64,000 nucleotides of DNA from Beijerinckiaceae bacterium. Its GTDB lineage: Bacteria > Pseudomonadota > Alphaproteobacteria > Rhizobiales > Beijerinckiaceae. The stretch covers positions 62,001 to 126,000 of the forward strand of contig CANJNI010000006.1 of assembly GCA_947475995.1 (NCBI GenBank). Direction: 5' to 3'. The notes below the pieces were generated by a model. It searched no databases and had not been told where the DNA came from. It was given only the letters and a program-made list of their open reading frames with translations. Shown piece after piece: positions 16,617-25,472 of this stretch (within the stretch, counting starts at the first letter, position 1; each line of letters begins with the position of its first letter). A program made the position numbers and the translations under genes.

Positions 16617-17375
16617 TCAGGCGGCTTCCTGTTCGATGATCGCGACGAATTTCTCCGGGTCATCGATCATCGGAAAGTGGCCGCAGTTCTCGATGATGTG
16701 GAAGCCGGGGTTCTTGAGTTCGGAGCGGAACGTCTCGGCCTTTGCGACGGTGGGGCTGCGATCGCCATAGACCAGGACCTGTCCGGCAGGGACCTTCCTG
16801 ATGTCGGCGGCGATGTCATATTCCCGCAGCGCCCACATGACGCTGAGACATGTTTTCGACCCCGCCTTGGCGCGGTCGATGTTCCAGCGCGTCATCAGGT
16901 GATCGTCAACATGACGCAGCCGGGGCTTCACGCGGTCGATCGTTTGCGTCACGGGCGCATAATTCGCTTCCGTGTTGGCCCAGTTGCCGGCCCATTCGGC
17001 GGGCGAGCGGTAGGGGCATTCGGTGATGAAAAGCTTTTTCATGCGATCCGCATGGTGTGCGCCGAGAGCCACGCAGACCGCGCCGCCGATGGATGCGCCG
17101 GAGACGGTCGCCTTTTCGATCTTCAGGACGTCCATAAGGTCGACGACGGCATCCGCATATTCGCGGACGCTGAAGTGGCGAAGAAGCGGATCGGAATCGC
17201 CCTGACCCGGCATGTCCCAGGCGATGACGTGGAATTTGCGCGAAAGGGGTTCGATCACATGCTCATATTCGTAAGCCGAGCCGCCGTTGCTGTGCAGCAG
17301 CAGCAATGGTTCGCCGCTTCCGGCGGTCAACATGTGAATCCGGCCGAATTTCGTCGCGGCGAACAAATCCTGCAT
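16617..17375 (-). CDS. Alpha/beta hydrolase with complete catalytic triad
   Basis: A protein of 252 residues (from the ATG at 17375) with 'EPLLLLHSNGGSAYEYEHV' as oxyanion region, 'FHVIAWDMPGQGDSD', the nucleophile elbow G93-A-S95-I-G97, candidate acid D205 in 'LVYGDRSPT' and H233 in 'NCGHFPMID'. It resembles meta-cleavage-product hydrolases and esterases. Several in-frame ATGs exist up to 17444; 17375 is chosen because GGGAGAG lies nine bases upstream, though 17384 or 17396 cannot be ruled out. It is the first gene of the hydrolase-monooxygenase-binding-protein unit. Confidence 0.85.
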   Translation of the reverse strand: MQDLFAATKFGRIHMLTAGSGEPLLLLHSNGGSAYEYEHVIEPLSRKFHVIAWDMPGQGDSDPLLRHFSVREYADAVVDLMDVLKIEKATVSGASIGGAVCVALGAHHADRMKKLFITECPYRSPAEWAGNWANTEANYAPVTQTIDRVKPRLRHVDDHLMTRWNIDRAKAGSKTCLSVMWALREYDIAADIRKVPAGQVLVYGDRSPTVAKAETFRSELKNPGFHIIENCGHFPMIDDPEKFVAIIEQEAA

Positions 17376-17508
17376 CTCGAACATCTCTCCCAACATTTCG
17401 GTCGAGACGATACCGGGGTGGGGTCTCGACCAAAACGGCATCAATCTGAAATGTACTTGTGAAAAAAATTCATCAATAATGGCCCGGGTCGGCTGCTAGG
17501 AAGTCTGC
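17376..17508. promoter_or_regulatory. Divergent control region, probable LysR target
   Basis: A gap of 133 bases between the hydrolase unit (minus) and its LysR-type regulator (plus). This arrangement is the usual one for LysR control of a neighbouring operon. The AT-rich stretch around 17448-17480 is a plausible promoter/operator core, but no clear T-N11-A dyad was identified. Confidence 0.4.
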
Positions 17509-18414
17509 ATGAACAAGTTTGCCGCCTTCCACACTTTCGTGACGGCTGCCGAGCAAGGCAGTTTCACGGCGGCTGCGCGAAAACTGGGCACTTCGGCATC
17601 CACAGTGACCAAGATGATCGGTCGCCTTGAGGACGATCTCGGTGCGCGTTTGTTCAACCGGACGACCCGGCAGCTTGCGCTGACCGAACAGGGACAGGAG
17701 CTGTTCGACCGGGCGCAGAAGATCCTTTCAGAAGTCGAGGAAGCCGAAGGCTTCCTCCGTCTGGCGACTGGAGCCACGCGCGGTACGGTGCGGATCGTGG
17801 TGCCGTTTCTTTTCGGGCGCATGACGCTGGTGCCGGCGCTTTCCATTTTCTTTGAACGCTATCCTGAAGTCAAAATGCAGGTTCATTTCAGCGACCGGCC
17901 AGTCGACCTTATCGAGTCAGGATTTGATTGCGCGGTCCACACGGGCGAGATGAGCGATTCCGGCGCGATTCGTCGCATCCTCACGCGAGGTCCGCAGATT
18001 ACGGCGGCTGCGCCGAGCTATCTTGAAAGGCGAGGTGAACCGAAATCGCCGGACGAGTTGCACGAACACAATTGTCTTTGTGGTCGCTTTGGAGCCGACT
18101 GGAGCTTCCGATCGCCACATGGGGCAAAGCAGCGCATCCGGGTCAACGGCAATCTGGCTGTCTTCAACGGAGATTCCCTGAGAGAAGCGGCCGTACAGGG
18201 GCTGGGAATTACGCATTCGACCTGGTGGGCGCTGCGTCACGATCTGGAACGCGGCACATTGAAGCAAATTCTGGCCGATTTCGTCGTGGAAGGACAAGCC
18301 GTGTCGGTGGTCTATCCGGCAGGACGCCACTTGCCCGCGCGCGTGCGTGCGGTGATCGATTTCCTCGTCGAGATCACGTCGCCCAACCGGCAGCGGATGC
18401 CTGCGCCGTCGTGA
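17509..18414 (+). CDS. LysR-type transcriptional regulator
   Basis: A protein of 301 residues with one N-terminal winged HTH ('FAAFHTFVTAAEQGSFTAAARKLGTSASTVTKMIGRLEDDLGARLFNRTTRQLALTEQG' pattern, split here only for reference, residues 3-62) and a C-terminal effector domain. The 'GTVRIVVPFLFGR' start of the effector domain and 'RRILTRGPQITAAAPSYLERRG' are typical of the CrgA/DmlR branch. It is divergent from the hydrolase/monooxygenase/binding-protein unit and is likely to control it. Its end converges on the tandem-HTH regulator at 18427 with a 12-base gap. Confidence 0.9.
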   Translation: MNKFAAFHTFVTAAEQGSFTAAARKLGTSASTVTKMIGRLEDDLGARLFNRTTRQLALTEQGQELFDRAQKILSEVEEAEGFLRLATGATRGTVRIVVPFLFGRMTLVPALSIFFERYPEVKMQVHFSDRPVDLIESGFDCAVHTGEMSDSGAIRRILTRGPQITAAAPSYLERRGEPKSPDELHEHNCLCGRFGADWSFRSPHGAKQRIRVNGNLAVFNGDSLREAAVQGLGITHSTWWALRHDLERGTLKQILADFVVEGQAVSVVYPAGRHLPARVRAVIDFLVEITSPNRQRMPAPS

Positions 18415-18426
18415 TAAAGGGCTTTC

Positions 18427-19665
18427 CTAAGCGGCCAGCACCGGATGTTCCAGCTGCGCAGCGCGGGCGGTCAGCAATTCGAGAAACCGCTTCTGAACGA
18501 TGGTCGGCTGCCAGTCGCGGCGTGTGACGATTCCATCGTTCGCCCTGGGGCGCAAGCCTGAAAATGGAATCGTGGTCAGAACGCCCGCGTCGAACTGGAT
18601 GCGCGCCTCGTGCTCCGTCATCAGGGTGATGCGGTCGCTCGCGTTCAGCATGCTGCGCTGGAACTCCAGCGAACTTGTCTCGATGCTACTGGTGGGCGGC
18701 TTTTGGTGCCCGGCGAACAGGCGGTCGAATGCGAGGCGCCGCGGCGTGCCGCGCCGGGGCATGATCCAGTCATATTGAGCAAGGTCTTCCAGGGTAACCT
18801 CGGGCTTTTTCGTCAATGGATGTTTGGCCCTGACTGCAATCGAATAAGGATCGTAGAAGAGAGCAGTCTCCTCGACATCCTCCGCCCAATCCGGCTTGCG
18901 CAGCACACCGTAAAGAAAGTCGATGCGGCCGTGGCGCAGATTTGCCAGCAGCGGAACATAAGGACCATCCTCGACCGCCACGTGGGAGTTCGGAAATTCC
19001 ACCAGCAGGTCCTTGATGGCGTCCGTCAGGAGCTGCATTCCGCAAAGCGGCATGGCGCCGATGAGGATGCGCGAGGCGATGCTCCCCCGGCTGCCTTCGA
19101 TCTCTTCCATCGCATAGTCGATTTCGCGCAATGCTATGCTGAACCGGCGCGCCAGCTCCGCGCCTGCCCGATTTGGAGAAAACCCCCGAATGGTGCGGTT
19201 GAACAGCGATCGCGCGACGATTTTCTCCAGTTCCTGGGTGGTGCGGTAAAGTGAGGGTTTGGAGAGTTCCAGAGCGTGCGCCGCCATCTCCAGCGTTTCG
19301 TGCTCGTTGACCGCAATCAACGCGCTGATATGACCGGCGGCAATTTTTGAGCGCAGCGCGGGCAGTTTGTCCGGATCAGCAAAGGGCGCGCCGACGAGCG
19401 GATTGAGCAGGGCGCGGTCGATCTGTTCGAAAAGCCGCTGCGCGCGAACAAGAAAAATCTCGCCCTCGCCGGTCAGATAGGATCCACTGCGGCGTCGATC
19501 GAGCAGCTCTGCGCCGAGAAATTGTTCCAGTTTGCGAAGCGCAAGCGTGACTGCAGGCTGCGATCTGCCCACCTGTTCGGCCGCGCGGGAAATGCTGCCG
19601 GTGGCGGCTACACGCTCAAACACCCGCAGGTGCGTCAAATTCGGGATTCGACTTCGATAAGTCAC
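18427..19665 (-). CDS. LysR-type regulator with two tandem N-terminal HTH domains
   Basis: A protein of 412 residues, about 110 longer than an ordinary LysR protein. Residues 10-69 form a standard LysR HTH ('SISRAAEQVGRSQPAVTLALRKLE'). Residues 111-172 repeat the same pattern ('ETLEMAAHALELSKPSLYRTTQELEKIV', then 'LFNRTIRGFSPNRAGAELARR'), followed by the usual effector-binding domain from about residue 190. The start codon is GTG with a GGAGGAA ribosome site. A second protein with the same layout is encoded at 28408. It is divergent from the long catabolic gene run that starts at 19942 and is the obvious candidate to regulate it. Confidence 0.88.
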   Translation of the reverse strand: MTYRSRIPNLTHLRVFERVAATGSISRAAEQVGRSQPAVTLALRKLEQFLGAELLDRRRSGSYLTGEGEIFLVRAQRLFEQIDRALLNPLVGAPFADPDKLPALRSKIAAGHISALIAVNEHETLEMAAHALELSKPSLYRTTQELEKIVARSLFNRTIRGFSPNRAGAELARRFSIALREIDYAMEEIEGSRGSIASRILIGAMPLCGMQLLTDAIKDLLVEFPNSHVAVEDGPYVPLLANLRHGRIDFLYGVLRKPDWAEDVEETALFYDPYSIAVRAKHPLTKKPEVTLEDLAQYDWIMPRRGTPRRLAFDRLFAGHQKPPTSSIETSSLEFQRSMLNASDRITLMTEHEARIQFDAGVLTTIPFSGLRPRANDGIVTRRDWQPTIVQKRFLELLTARAAQLEHPVLAA

Positions 19666-19941
19666 GCGTTCCTCCGGCTTATCGTTCGCGTGGTGGTTAT
19701 TCTATCAGAAAATTTATGGAACGGAACAGGCTTCCAATTTGAGAATTGACGGTCCGGACAGGATAGTGCGCCCACTTGCAGTTCTGTGAGGCGGCATCAA
19801 AGCGGTCGAACAAATTGCGGGAGGAAGGCGACCCGACAGGGCAGGTGTGCCAGAGGACCCGCGCGGTCTTTTGTGCGGCGCACTCGCGATGTTGCGACTA
19901 CGGCTTGTCTCCCAGTCTCAATTAATCCGGGAGCAATGTGA
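19666..19941. promoter_or_regulatory. Divergent control region upstream of the 19942 gene run
   Basis: The 276-base gap separates the tandem-HTH LysR gene (minus) from the Pht5-like gene (plus). It contains an AT-rich block at about 19696-19740, next to the regulator start, that could hold promoter and operator. No individual site is certain. Confidence 0.4.
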
Positions 19942-20925
19942 ATGGCCGCGCCTGTACCCCTCAAGATCGCCATAGCGGATTTTCCGCATACGAAGGCCAT
20001 CAAGGACGGACGGATCCCGATTGAGGGCGTGCAGCCGGAATTTGTGAACGTGCAGCCCCAGATCGCAGCTTTCCGACGCATGGTGCGCGATGTCGAGTTC
20101 GATGTCTGCGAACTCGCGGCGACGACCTACATAGTGGCTCGTGCTTATGGCGCTCCGTTTGTGGCGCTGCCGATTTTCGTCATGCGCATGTTCCATCATT
20201 CCGGCATGCTGGTGCGTCCGGACGCGGGTATCCGCACGCCGAAAGACCTGGAAGGCAAGAAGGTGGGAGTCCGGGCGTACACGGTGACCACGGGCGTTTG
20301 GGCGCGCGGTGTCTATGTCGACGAGTACGGCATGGATAATTCGAAGGTGACCTGGGTCGTTGACGACGAGGAGCATGTCACCCAGCTCAAGCTGCCGCCG
20401 AATGTCATTCATTGCGCGAAGGACAGTTCGCTGGTCGAGATGATGGCCAGGGGTGAGCTTTCAGCAGGTTTCTCCGGCAATGCTGGCGTTGGCCGCCAAG
20501 GCGCTCCGACGGAAGGCTGGAACGACAAGAAGCTGCCGGAAATGAACTATCCGGAGCTCATTCCCAATGCGGCGGAACTCGAAGCGGATTGGTACAAGCG
20601 CACCGGGATCTATCCGATGCACGGCACAATTGTCGTCAAGGACGAGATTCTCAAGCAGCACCCGTGGATCGCAAAGTCCCTGTCAGACGCCTTCGAGCGC
20701 GCGAAGAATGAATGGCTGGCCGATCTCAAGGCCGGCAAGGGCGATACCCCGAACGACAAGAAGTATCGCGGTCTCATGAAGGTCGTGGGAGACGATCCGC
20801 TGCCTTACGGCATGGAGCAGAACATCCGCTCCATCGAGGCTCTCGAGAAGATCGCCGCCAATCAGGGGCTCATTCCGCGCCGCATGAGCATTTCGGAGCT
20901 TTTCGTCGATCCGGCGAAGGTCTGA
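19942..20925 (+). CDS. Pht5-like protein: 4,5-dihydroxyphthalate decarboxylase / substrate-binding-protein fold, no signal peptide
   Basis: A protein of 327 residues strongly similar to the 6688-7665 product: 'LKIAIADFPHTKAIKDGRIPIEG', 'FRRMVRDVEFDVCELAATTYIVARAYGAPFVALPIFVM', 'KDLEGKKVGVRAYTVTTGVWARGVY' and 'YPMHGTIVVKDEILKQHPWIAKSL'. It lacks any export signal. The family includes 4,5-dihydroxyphthalate decarboxylase. A GGGAG ribosome site precedes the ATG. The amidohydrolase-fold gene follows after 35 bases; pairing of a signal-less Pht5-like protein with that enzyme suggests that both act on the same cytoplasmic intermediate. Confidence 0.78.
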   Translation: MAAPVPLKIAIADFPHTKAIKDGRIPIEGVQPEFVNVQPQIAAFRRMVRDVEFDVCELAATTYIVARAYGAPFVALPIFVMRMFHHSGMLVRPDAGIRTPKDLEGKKVGVRAYTVTTGVWARGVYVDEYGMDNSKVTWVVDDEEHVTQLKLPPNVIHCAKDSSLVEMMARGELSAGFSGNAGVGRQGAPTEGWNDKKLPEMNYPELIPNAAELEADWYKRTGIYPMHGTIVVKDEILKQHPWIAKSLSDAFERAKNEWLADLKAGKGDTPNDKKYRGLMKVVGDDPLPYGMEQNIRSIEALEKIAANQGLIPRRMSISELFVDPAKV

Positions 20926-20960
20926 TTCAGGAAAGTCAAATTACACGGAAGGTCTGTGCC

Positions 20961-21818
20961 ATGGTTCAGAACATCGTCGACATTCATCCGCATATCATCT
21001 CGGATAATGACGAGAAATATCCGCGCAGCCCTCTGTTCGGCGTGCAGTCCACCTGGTCGAAGGAACGGCCCGTCACGATCGACATGTTCGTCGAACAGAT
21101 GAAGCTGGCAGGCGTCGCCAGGGCCGCCATCGTGCAGGCGTCGACCTGTTACGGTCACGACAATTCCTATGTGGCGGATTCATGCCAGCGTTACGCTGAC
21201 AAGGTCGCGGCGGTTTGCTCGGCGGACTTCCTGATCCCCGATGCGGTGGACGTGATCAAGCATTGGCAGTCGCGCGGAATGGTCGGACTTCGCCTGTTCA
21301 TGGGCGGCAGCACCGCGGCAATCGACACTTCCTGGCTTGATGATCCGCGTTCTTTTGCGGCTTGGGATTATTCGGCCCAGAACCGCATTCCGGTCTGTCT
21401 GCAGATGTCTGACGCCGGATTCGACCGGATGGAAAACATCATCCGTCAGTTTCCGAACATCATTCTGCTCCTCGACCATCTTGCCATGGCCGAATTGACA
21501 GACGGCTATCCGTACGAGAAGGCCGCCCCCCTGTTCCGGATGGCCAAGCACAAGAACATCTATCTGAAGTGCACGCCGCGCACATTCGGCGATCTGAAAA
21601 AGGGCAAGGCGGACTCGGCCAGTTTCTTCAAGAAGCTGGTCGGCGAATACGGCGCTTCGCGCATCGCCTGGGGCTCCAATTATCCGAACTCGCCCGGCAG
21701 TCTGAAGGAAATACTGGCGACTGCGCAGGAAGGGACTGCTGCGCTTCCGGAAGCGGACAGGGAATGGATCTTCAGCAAGACCGCGCAGCAACTCTATCCG
21801 ACACTGGCCATCAAGTAA
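20961..21818 (+). CDS. Amidohydrolase-2 family (ACMSD/LigI-like) enzyme, variant metal site
   Basis: A protein of 285 residues with the TIM-barrel amidohydrolase-2 pattern: HxH in 'NIVDIHPHIIS', a central His in 'ILLLDHLAMAE' and the last-strand motif 'RIAWGSNYPNSPGS'. In most relatives the last motif reads GSDYP, with Asp as metal ligand and base; here it is Asn. The paralogue at 30028 has the same substitution. Members hydrolyse lactones (LigI) or decarboxylate aromatic acids (ACMSD). The protein has no signal peptide. It lies directly after a Pht5-like gene and before the ABC transporter genes. The start follows a weak ribosome site (GGAAGG at 20948). Confidence 0.83.
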   Translation: MVQNIVDIHPHIISDNDEKYPRSPLFGVQSTWSKERPVTIDMFVEQMKLAGVARAAIVQASTCYGHDNSYVADSCQRYADKVAAVCSADFLIPDAVDVIKHWQSRGMVGLRLFMGGSTAAIDTSWLDDPRSFAAWDYSAQNRIPVCLQMSDAGFDRMENIIRQFPNIILLLDHLAMAELTDGYPYEKAAPLFRMAKHKNIYLKCTPRTFGDLKKGKADSASFFKKLVGEYGASRIAWGSNYPNSPGSLKEILATAQEGTAALPEADREWIFSKTAQQLYPTLAIK

Positions 21819-22032
21819 GCGACTGCTGGCCAGCCTGTTCTGCGACGGTCTGTCTGCCATAACCCGGACCGGTATTGTGTGCGGTCCGGCAAGGGGGAAA
21901 ATGGTCGGCGCCCGGCACTCTGCCGGAAGCCGCCTGAAGTCGAAGCGGACGGTCCCTCCCGGAGAGACGATCCAACCGCCACAAGAGCTATCCGGAACAG
22001 GGCGCATCGCCCGCAAGGTTTGGGGAAGGACG

Positions 22033-22848
22033 ATGGAAAATCGCAAGGTCAAACTCGCCGTGGAGGGCGTGTCGAAGACTTTCCGGGTGAAGGGCGGAAA
22101 GTTTCAGGATGACTATCTCCTGCACGTTCTGCGGAAACTTTCGTTCGAAGTCTATGAAGGCGAAGTCGTTTCATTGATCGGCGAAAGCGGCTGCGGCAAG
22201 ACGACCCTCCTGCGCATCATTCAGGGCTTGATCCGCCGCGACGCCGGAGTCATCCGGGTCGATGGCGAGCCGGTGACCAAGCCGGCGCGCGATCGGGGCT
22301 TTGTCTTCCAGCAGGCAAACCTGCTTCCGTGGCGCACAGCTCGGGCGAATGTCGAGTTCGGGCTTGAGCTTCAGGGCGTGCCCGCAAAGGAGCGCTCGGA
22401 TCGCGCGCAGCAATTGCTCGAACTCGTTGGTCTGGAGCGCGCGGGCGAACAGTTCCCCCACCAGCTTTCGGGCGGCATGCAGCAGCGCGTGAATCTGGCG
22501 CGCGCCATGGCGATCAATCCGGCGATCCTGCTGATGGACGAACCGTTCAGCGCGCTTGACGCGCAGACCCGCGAGGTTCTCCAGCGAGAAATGCTGCGCA
22601 TCCAGGCGGAGACACGCAAGACGATTCTTTTCGTCACGCACGATCTCGATGAAGCAATCTACGTGTCGAACCGCGTCATCGTCCTCGGCGCCAAGCCGGG
22701 GCGGATCAAGGAAATCATCGAGATTCCGTTCTCCTATCCGCGCGCCGAATTGCCCGAACTTCGAGGCGACCAGCGCTTCCAGGATATCCGCCGCCACATG
22801 TGGAATCTGATCAGAAACAAGCCGGAAGGCGAGAAGGCCGCGGCCTGA
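22033..22848 (+). CDS. ABC transporter ATP-binding protein, nitrate/sulfonate/taurine (NitT/TauT) type
   Basis: A protein of 271 residues with Walker A 'GESGCGKTT', signature 'LSGGMQQR', Walker B 'ILLMDEPFSALD' and the H-loop 'LFVTHDLDEAIYVSNRV', closest in type to SsuB/TauB. It energises uptake with the permease 35 bases downstream. The pair is the only complete ABC core in the first 33 kb, so it may serve several of the NMT1-like binding proteins encoded around it. The frame is open from 21877, but 22033 follows GGGGAAGGA and begins where the family begins. Confidence 0.92.
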   Translation: MENRKVKLAVEGVSKTFRVKGGKFQDDYLLHVLRKLSFEVYEGEVVSLIGESGCGKTTLLRIIQGLIRRDAGVIRVDGEPVTKPARDRGFVFQQANLLPWRTARANVEFGLELQGVPAKERSDRAQQLLELVGLERAGEQFPHQLSGGMQQRVNLARAMAINPAILLMDEPFSALDAQTREVLQREMLRIQAETRKTILFVTHDLDEAIYVSNRVIVLGAKPGRIKEIIEIPFSYPRAELPELRGDQRFQDIRRHMWNLIRNKPEGEKAAA

Positions 22849-22883
22849 GGCCCGGCTTTCGTCCCGAATTAGCGGAGGTTGAA

Positions 22884-23738
22884 ATGACCAATATCGCAAG
22901 CCCGGCTCCGGCGAAGGGAGTCCTCGATCCGAAAGCCGAGGGGGTTGACGCGAACAAGATCGAAGATCTGGTTCTCGAACAGCCGAAGAGCTACCTGTGG
23001 GTCGTTCGGCTGATCTCGGTTGTAACCGTTCTGGGCGGCTGGGAAATCCTCGGTCGCCGCGTCGATCCCTTGTTCATGTCCTTCCCGTCTGCGATTTCTG
23101 TCGCCGCGTATGACATGATCGTCAGCGGTGAACTGATGCGCGGGCTGATGGCGAGTCTTTCGACGCTGGTGTATGCCTTCGTGATCGCCTCCTGTCTCGG
23201 CGTTCTTATCGGCCTCGCCATCGGACGCTACAAGCTTGTCGACGTGTCGACAGACTGGCTGGTGAACGCGCTCTACACGACTCCGCAGGTGGCGATCATT
23301 CCGTTGGTGATCCTGTGGTTCGGGCTCGGCGGCAATGCGAAAATCTTTATCGTTTCCGTGTCGACCATCTTCCCGGTTCTGATCAATACGACGGCGGGCG
23401 TGCGCAACGTTCCGGCCAATCTGATCGAAACCGGAGTGGCTTTTGCTGCGAACGAACGGCAGATCTTCACCAAGGTTATCGTTCCGTCGGCTTTGCCCTA
23501 CGTGATGACCGGCCTGCGCCTCGGTCTCGGCCGCGCCATCATCGGCATGGTCGTCGCTGAATTCTTCACGGCCATCACGGGGCTGGGAGCGATCATCGTC
23601 AAGTACGGCAACCAGTACGATACTGCCTCGATGTTCGTTCCGATCTTCGTGCTGATGTTCATGGGCGTGTCACTGTCTGCGCTGCTCAAGCGAGCCGAGC
23701 ACTGGATTGCGCCCTGGAAGGAACAGGAAAACAACTGA
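22884..23738 (+). CDS. ABC transporter permease, NitT/TauT (SsuC) type
   Basis: A protein of 284 residues with about six membrane segments. The EAA-type loop is seen in 'NLIETGVAFAANERQIFTKVIVPSALPYVMTGLRLGLGRAIIGMVVAEFF'-like sequence in the C-terminal half (residues ~177-230). The N-terminal ~40 residues are cytoplasmic and Pro/Ala rich. The start has a GGAGG ribosome site. It pairs with the ATPase at 22033, and the binding protein at 23806 follows, giving a full importer set. A hairpin at 23758-23777 separates permease and binding protein, which would lower permease relative to binding-protein mRNA. Confidence 0.92.
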   Translation: MTNIASPAPAKGVLDPKAEGVDANKIEDLVLEQPKSYLWVVRLISVVTVLGGWEILGRRVDPLFMSFPSAISVAAYDMIVSGELMRGLMASLSTLVYAFVIASCLGVLIGLAIGRYKLVDVSTDWLVNALYTTPQVAIIPLVILWFGLGGNAKIFIVSVSTIFPVLINTTAGVRNVPANLIETGVAFAANERQIFTKVIVPSALPYVMTGLRLGLGRAIIGMVVAEFFTAITGLGAIIVKYGNQYDTASMFVPIFVLMFMGVSLSALLKRAEHWIAPWKEQENN

Positions 23739-23757
23739 TCTATCGATTAACCAGCCG

Positions 23758-23777
23758 AACCCCGGTGCGCCGGGGTT
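23758..23777 (+). terminator. Intra-operon hairpin between permease and binding protein
   Basis: An eight-base-pair stem (23758-23765 with 23770-23777) with a four-base loop and only a weak T tract. It may act as an mRNA-stabilising element or partial terminator between unequal-abundance ABC components. Confidence 0.45.
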
Positions 23778-23805
23778 TGCGCGTTTCAACTCATGGAGGA
23801 ACGGC

Positions 23806-24828
23806 ATGCTGAACCAACATATTGACCGCCGCACATTGCTCGCCAGCGCAGCCGCTTTCGGTTCACTGGCTTTTGGCGGAGCTGCGTTTGCTCAGGCCAA
23901 AGGCCTGCCGGTGCGGCTCGCCAATGCATCGGGCAACGTCAATCTGGCCTTGCATCAAATGATGATCGACCTGAAGTTCCTGCAGGACTTCGGGCTTGAA
24001 CCCAACATCATCACCGTGGCCGATGGTTCGAAGATTGTCGGCGGACTTGTAGGAGGCGACCTTGACCTCTCCACCATGTCGGGCTTCGGGCAGATCTTCC
24101 CCGCCATAGAAAAGGGCGGGAAGATGAAGGTGCTGGGCGGAGCGATGCTGCTTCCCTCGCTCGCGCTTTTCACTGCGAAAGACAACGTCAAATCCTTGAA
24201 GGATCTCGAAGGAAAGACGGTCGGATCAGGTGCAGTGGGTTCACTGGTTCACCAGCTCAGCGTTGCTCTCCTGAAGAAGAAGGGCGTCGATTACACCAAG
24301 GTTCGCTTTGCCAATATCGGGGCGAGCGGCGACGTGTTCAGGGCCGTCACGGTCGGAACAGTCGACGCCGGCGTAGGCGAACTGTCGTTGCTGGAGCAGC
24401 AGGAGAGGTTCAAGGTCCGCGCCATTCCGGAAGCGAACATGAGCATCGAGCTTCCCGAATATACCTATCAGGGCGCCTACACGACCGATCAGGTCATCGA
24501 GACGAAGCGGGACCTTCTGGTTCGGACCATGGCGGCCTACGGAAAGCTGTACCGCCATCTGCACAAGCCCTCCTCGAAGGACGATTTCTTCAAGGCTCGC
24601 AGTGTCGCCGCCAAGAATGCGACGGTGGAAGAAAATGAAATGCTGTGGCGCTCGCTGCAGAACTACAAGCCTTACGCCGAGAATCTCGAGCTTTCTCCGG
24701 AGCGCATCGAGTACATGCAGAAGCTCAATGTCGAACTCGGCGTGCAGAAGGCCGCGCTGCCCTTCGGGCAGGTGGCCGACATGTCGATCGCACGCGATGC
24801 AGTAAAGCTGCTTGGCGGGCCGACCTGA
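23806..24828 (+). CDS. NMT1-like ABC substrate-binding protein, twin-arginine signal
   Basis: A protein of 340 residues with 'IDRRTLLASAAAFGSLAFGG' as probable Tat signal (cleavage near 'AAFAQA'). Family motifs are 'VRLANASGNVNLALHQMMIDLKFLQDFGL', 'LKDLEGKTVGSGAVGSLVHQLSVALLKKKGV' and the end 'VADMSIARDAVKLLGG'. It follows the ATPase and permease genes and is the most likely dedicated binding protein of that importer. Its ATG has a GGAGGA ribosome site. Confidence 0.88.
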   Translation: MLNQHIDRRTLLASAAAFGSLAFGGAAFAQAKGLPVRLANASGNVNLALHQMMIDLKFLQDFGLEPNIITVADGSKIVGGLVGGDLDLSTMSGFGQIFPAIEKGGKMKVLGGAMLLPSLALFTAKDNVKSLKDLEGKTVGSGAVGSLVHQLSVALLKKKGVDYTKVRFANIGASGDVFRAVTVGTVDAGVGELSLLEQQERFKVRAIPEANMSIELPEYTYQGAYTTDQVIETKRDLLVRTMAAYGKLYRHLHKPSSKDDFFKARSVAAKNATVEENEMLWRSLQNYKPYAENLELSPERIEYMQKLNVELGVQKAALPFGQVADMSIARDAVKLLGGPT

Positions 24829-24929
24829 GAGATCGGAAGCCTGTTCACAGGTCCATTGCAAATTGCAGCATTTTTTTACGAGACCGACACCGTTACAAAA
24901 TGCCGCAATTCTTCGATGGAGAAATGTGA

Positions 24930-25442
24930 ATGACATACGCCGTCGCAGCAGGTCCTGTGCAAGAGGGCGTCGATCGCATGGCGTTTCGCACGGCCATGTC
25001 GCGATTTGCGACCGGCGTGGCGATCCTTACGGCGTTTCACGATGGCCAGCGTTACGGCATGACGATCAACTCGCTGACCTCCGTCTCGCTTGACCCATGC
25101 CAAATTCTGGTCTGCGTGAACCATGGAAGCGCGACCGGAGACGCGATCAAGGCCAGCGGAGTTTTCGCGGTCAGTCTTTTGAACGCCGCGCAAGGCGATG
25201 TATCGCGCAGCTTCGTCGGGCGCGATGCCACGCGGTTCGCGAATGTCGACGCCACGCAGGGTTTGGGCGACGTTCCGCTGATTGATGAAGCGCTCGCGGC
25301 AGTGACCTGCAAGGTGAGTGATGTGCTCGCCAGCGGGGATCACGAAATCATCATCGGAGACGTGGTGGACTGCATGCATCGCGACGGCGACCCGCTGGTC
25401 TTCTTCGCAGGAAAGTATGGGCTTATCGAAATGCGCGCCTGA
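24930..25442 (+). CDS. Flavin reductase (HpaC-like), FMN-binding split barrel
   Basis: A protein of 170 residues with the flavin-reductase-domain signature: 'FRTAMSRFATGVAILTAFHDGQRYGMTINSLTSVSLDP' across the FMN site, and 'FAVSLLNAAQGDVSRSF'. Enzymes of this family reduce FMN or FAD with NAD(P)H and pass the reduced flavin to a partner monooxygenase. The luciferase-like monooxygenase at 15457 is the only recognisable partner in the window, although it lies in another unit. The gene lies between two binding-protein genes on the plus strand. Confidence 0.9.
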   Translation: MTYAVAAGPVQEGVDRMAFRTAMSRFATGVAILTAFHDGQRYGMTINSLTSVSLDPCQILVCVNHGSATGDAIKASGVFAVSLLNAAQGDVSRSFVGRDATRFANVDATQGLGDVPLIDEALAAVTCKVSDVLASGDHEIIIGDVVDCMHRDGDPLVFFAGKYGLIEMRA

Positions 25443-25472
25443 GCGCGAATAAACGTCAAAGGGGAGGCGCAT

